The notes under the pieces: generated by a model
Told to the model about the DNA's origin: nothing
Database searches by the model: none
What the model saw: the letters and a program-made list of their open reading frames with translations, nothing else
Part shown: one piece after another, positions 61,629-64,000 of the stretch
How positions within the stretch are numbered: the stretch's first letter is position 1
Layout of the letters: every line of letters begins with the position of its first letter
Program-made: the position numbers and the translations under genes
Source: Pseudalkalibacillus sp. SCS-8
Lineage (GTDB): Bacteria; Bacillota; Bacilli; Bacillales; Fictibacillaceae
NCBI RefSeq assembly: GCF_040126055.1
Contig: NZ_CP143541.1
Coordinates: 1,674,001 to 1,738,000 of the forward strand
Direction of reading: 5' to 3'
Length of the DNA: 64,000 nt

Positions 61629-62525
61629 ATGAAGAAATTGATGATGGCAGTGTTTGCAATGCTCTTGATGCTAGGTCTGGCAGCATGTGGAGGAGCAGAT
61701 GAAGAACAAGGTGAAGGAAATGGTCAGAAGAAAGAACTGACGATTGGAGTCATTCCTGCACAGACAGAAGGTGAAATGCAAGGAGCTATGGATAAGCTTG
61801 AAAGTCTCCTTGAGGAAAAAATGGAACGAGAAGTGAAGATTGATACCTATCCGGATTATAACGGGGTAGTAGAAGCGATGAATTTTAACAAAATCGATAT
61901 GGCGTTTTTCGGGCCATTGACTTATGTCATTGCCCACGAAAAAAGCGGGGCCGAAGCAATCATCACGCAATTGGTTGATGGAGAGCCATTCTATCATTCG
62001 TATATCATCACCCACAAAGACAATGGATTTGAAACGTTGGAGGACTTCTTGAAGGATAGTGAACAATATGATTTCGCTTTTGGTGATCAGAACTCGACTT
62101 CCGGATCATTGATTCCAAGCATCGAACTTGGTGATCGTGGTGTTTTCACGAATGAAGATGAACATAAATTCAATACGGTCCGCTATACAGGATCACACGA
62201 TGCCACAGCTTTGGCTGTCCAAAACAAACAGGTGGACGCTGGGGCAATTGACAGCGCGATCTATAACCAACTTATCGAGTCAGGTAAAATTGATGAACAA
62301 CAACTGAAAGTGATCTGGAAATCCGATAAGCTGTTTCAGTATCCTTGGGCGGTGAACAAGGAAATGGATGATGAAACTGTTGAAAAATTACAAGAGATCT
62401 TCATCGACATTGATGATAAAGAGATTTTAGATGCATTTGGTGCGTCAGGTTTCACAAAAGCATCTAATGAAGATTATGAAAGCATTCGACAAGCAGCGAT
62501 CAAGCAGGGAGTCATTAAGGAGTAG
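61629..62525 (+). CDS. PhnD-family ABC substrate-binding lipoprotein
   Basis: 298 residues: lipoprotein signal peptide with lipobox LAAC (Cys at about residue 20), a short acidic linker and a phosphonate-type periplasmic-binding domain (LTIGVIPAQTEGEMQGAMDKLESLL; DMAFFGPLTYVIAH; FGDQNSTSGSLIPS, whose Ser/Thr residues usually hold the oxyanion). The family binds phosphonates, phosphite or related oxyanions. ATG at 61629 is chosen (GAGGTGA 6 bp upstream); ATG 61626 is possible. It starts 6 bp after the glycosyltransferase stop. Confidence 0.9.
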   Translation: MKKLMMAVFAMLLMLGLAACGGADEEQGEGNGQKKELTIGVIPAQTEGEMQGAMDKLESLLEEKMEREVKIDTYPDYNGVVEAMNFNKIDMAFFGPLTYVIAHEKSGAEAIITQLVDGEPFYHSYIITHKDNGFETLEDFLKDSEQYDFAFGDQNSTSGSLIPSIELGDRGVFTNEDEHKFNTVRYTGSHDATALAVQNKQVDAGAIDSAIYNQLIESGKIDEQQLKVIWKSDKLFQYPWAVNKEMDDETVEKLQEIFIDIDDKEILDAFGASGFTKASNEDYESIRQAAIKQGVIKE

Positions 62526-62531
62526 AAAGAA

Positions 62532-63290
62532 ATGGCCTGGTTTAAACGTCGTCATATCATCACGACATTTTTATTGACGTTGATCATTCTGATCAGCATG
62601 AAAGCGATGGAATTCGATTTATCCAAGTTTCGTGATTTCCGAAACATGATTGAATTTTTATCAGGATGGTTTCCGATCAATACCGAAATTATCCCGAAAA
62701 TGATAATGGAAAGCCTTGATACGATGGCGATGGCGTTCCTGGGGAGTTTTCTCGGCCTCGTCATCGCGTTGCCACTCGCGTTTGTAGCGGCTCGGAATAC
62801 GAGCCGTTCTCCTTTTTTGTATGGATTTTTCCGAATCGGCTTGAGCTTTCTTCGTTCCATACCAGAGATCGTATTCGGATTGATTTTATTAACCGCACTT
62901 GGGCTGGGCCCTTTTCCTGCAGTTATTGCAATCATCCTTCACAACATAGGAGTACTCGGTAAGCTAATTTCCGAATTGATTGAAGCTGCGGATGTTGGTC
63001 CTCAGGAAGCGATGAAATCCGTAGGGGCAAGAAGATGGATAGCGAACCTGTTTTCCATTCTTCCGCAAATATGGCCCAACGTGTTATCCCACTACTTTTA
63101 TCGTTTTGAAGTTGCAATCCGCACATCACTCATTCTTGGGTTCATTGGGGGAGGCGGAATCGGCCAGCAGCTGTTCAATCATTTTAAAACATTCCATTAT
63201 CAGGCGGTGGCGGTCGATGTCATTTTGATCATGATCATGGTCATCCTTGTCGATTTTGCTGGTAGTAAAATAAGGGAAACGGTGATTTGA
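62532..63290 (+). CDS. PhnE-family ABC permease
   Basis: 252 residues with about six membrane helices and the binding-protein-dependent permease EAA loop (ELIEAADVGPQEAMKSVGARRW). It starts 6 bp after the phnD-like gene and ends sharing one base with the start of the ATPase gene. Forms the membrane channel of the PhnDEC-type importer. Confidence 0.92.
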   Translation: MAWFKRRHIITTFLLTLIILISMKAMEFDLSKFRDFRNMIEFLSGWFPINTEIIPKMIMESLDTMAMAFLGSFLGLVIALPLAFVAARNTSRSPFLYGFFRIGLSFLRSIPEIVFGLILLTALGLGPFPAVIAIILHNIGVLGKLISELIEAADVGPQEAMKSVGARRWIANLFSILPQIWPNVLSHYFYRFEVAIRTSLILGFIGGGGIGQQLFNHFKTFHYQAVAVDVILIMIMVILVDFAGSKIRETVI

Positions 63291-64000
63291 TGGGTAATGA
63301 AGCAATCATCCAACTACAGAACGTTAGCGTACAATACCCTCAATCCGAGCATGTAGCTGTCAACGATCTAAGCCTAGCAATGGAATCCGGTGAATTCATC
63401 TGTGTGTTAGGTAAAAGTGGTGCGGGTAAATCAACGATGATCCGTTGTTTGAATGGTCTACAACGACCAAATGAGGGTAAAGTATTGTTTGAAGGAAACG
63501 ACATTACCGAATATAAAGAAAAAGCTTTACGTGAAGTGCGGACAAACATGGGAATGATCTTTCAGCATTTCAACCTGATTCCGAGACTATCTGTCATGCA
63601 AAATGTGCTGACGGGGACATTCGGTAAGCGAAACGATTGGTTGAACTTGATTGGTTACTTTTATAAAGAGGAAAGGGACGAAGCGCTTAAAGCGATAGAA
63701 GCCGTCGAGTTAGGTCAGCATGTCCATAAGCGGGTGGAGCATTTGAGCGGAGGCCAGAAACAACGGGTGGCAATTGCGCGTGCGCTCCTTCAAAAACCAA
63801 AAGTCTTCCTAGGCGACGAACCGGTCGCAAGCCTTGATCCGGGTACGGCAAACCGGATCTTCCAGCTCATCAAACGGATTCATGAAAAGCATCAGCTGCT
63901 TACATTGATTAACGTACACGATGTGACTTTGGCGAAGAGGTATGCAACCAGGGTTCTTGCGTTAAAAGATGGAAAGCTCATCTTTGATGGGAAACCAGAC
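63290..64000 (+). CDS. PhnC-type ABC ATPase (3' end outside the window)
   Basis: 237 codons are visible with no stop, so the gene runs off the window. Walker A GKSGAGKS (about residues 42-49), Q-loop MIFQHFN, signature LSGGQKQR, Walker B VFLGDEP and the H-loop His in NVHD are intact. Its ATG overlaps the permease stop (TGATG). It matches PhnC-like ATPases and completes the importer; no C-P lyase genes are seen before the edge. Confidence 0.92.
   Translation, partial: MGNEAIIQLQNVSVQYPQSEHVAVNDLSLAMESGEFICVLGKSGAGKSTMIRCLNGLQRPNEGKVLFEGNDITEYKEKALREVRTNMGMIFQHFNLIPRLSVMQNVLTGTFGKRNDWLNLIGYFYKEERDEALKAIEAVELGQHVHKRVEHLSGGQKQRVAIARALLQKPKVFLGDEPVASLDPGTANRIFQLIKRIHEKHQLLTLINVHDVTLAKRYATRVLALKDGKLIFDGKPD

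Overview
The window is a chromosomal stretch of an endospore-forming member of the Bacillaceae (Firmicutes). The evidence is gene content and order: recA-rny-ymdB-spoVS, tdh-kbl, miaB-ricA-cotE, mutS-mutL-miaA-hfq, spoVK-hflX-ynbB-glnR-glnA, lexA-yneA-yneB-ynzC, tkt-yneF and ccdA-ccdC-yneK follow the Bacillus subtilis backbone. Strong AGGAGG ribosome-binding sites, GTG/TTG starts and U-run terminators agree. A gbsAB choline-oxidation locus fits a salt-tolerant lifestyle. The species cannot be fixed from the sequence alone.

Layout. 0-15.8 kb: recA (5' end outside the window), an inserted NERD-domain gene, rny, ymdB, spoVS, an M19 dipeptidase, korAB, tdh-kbl, miaB-ricA and cotE. 15.8-23.6 kb: an EcsAB-like ABC exporter on the minus strand, then mutS-mutL-miaA-hfq. 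23.6-29.4 kb: a tyrosine-recombinase-like protein with altered catalytic residues, a YlaJ/YhcN-type spore lipoprotein, and the trehalose operon treP-treC-treR with clear TreR and CcpA sites. 29.5-35 kb: spoVK, hflX, ynbB, glnR-glnA. 35-42 kb: a lineage-specific block of small membrane and accessory genes, including cwlJ. 42-52 kb: lexA/yneAB SOS locus, tkt, mnmH, a VanY-like peptidase, and ccdA/ccdC with a solitary mrpB between them. 52-56 kb: gbsR and gbsAB. 57-64 kb: a selenium locus.

The selenium locus is the most unusual part. A selenocysteine tRNA gene (anticodon UCA, minus strand) lies beside a roughly 220-bp region with seven same-strand DnaA-box-like 9-mers. Several of these are spaced at about 10 or 20 bp, on either side of a very AT-rich segment. 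Next comes a tightly packed plus-strand gene set: a serine-recombinase-like protein with Ala at the catalytic Ser10 position, selB, a glycosyltransferase whose frame overlaps selB, and a PhnD-PhnE-PhnC type ABC importer that runs off the window. mnmH (tRNA 2-selenouridine synthase), about 10 kb away, is a second selenium-using trait. selA and selD are not in the window.

Other structures not explained by genes are two matching six-unit 20-bp repeat arrays (core GTAGAT) after recA and kbl, a different 20-bp array (core ATGAACC) before gbsR, and 124-bp tandem repeats with conserved inverted arms upstream of spoVS.
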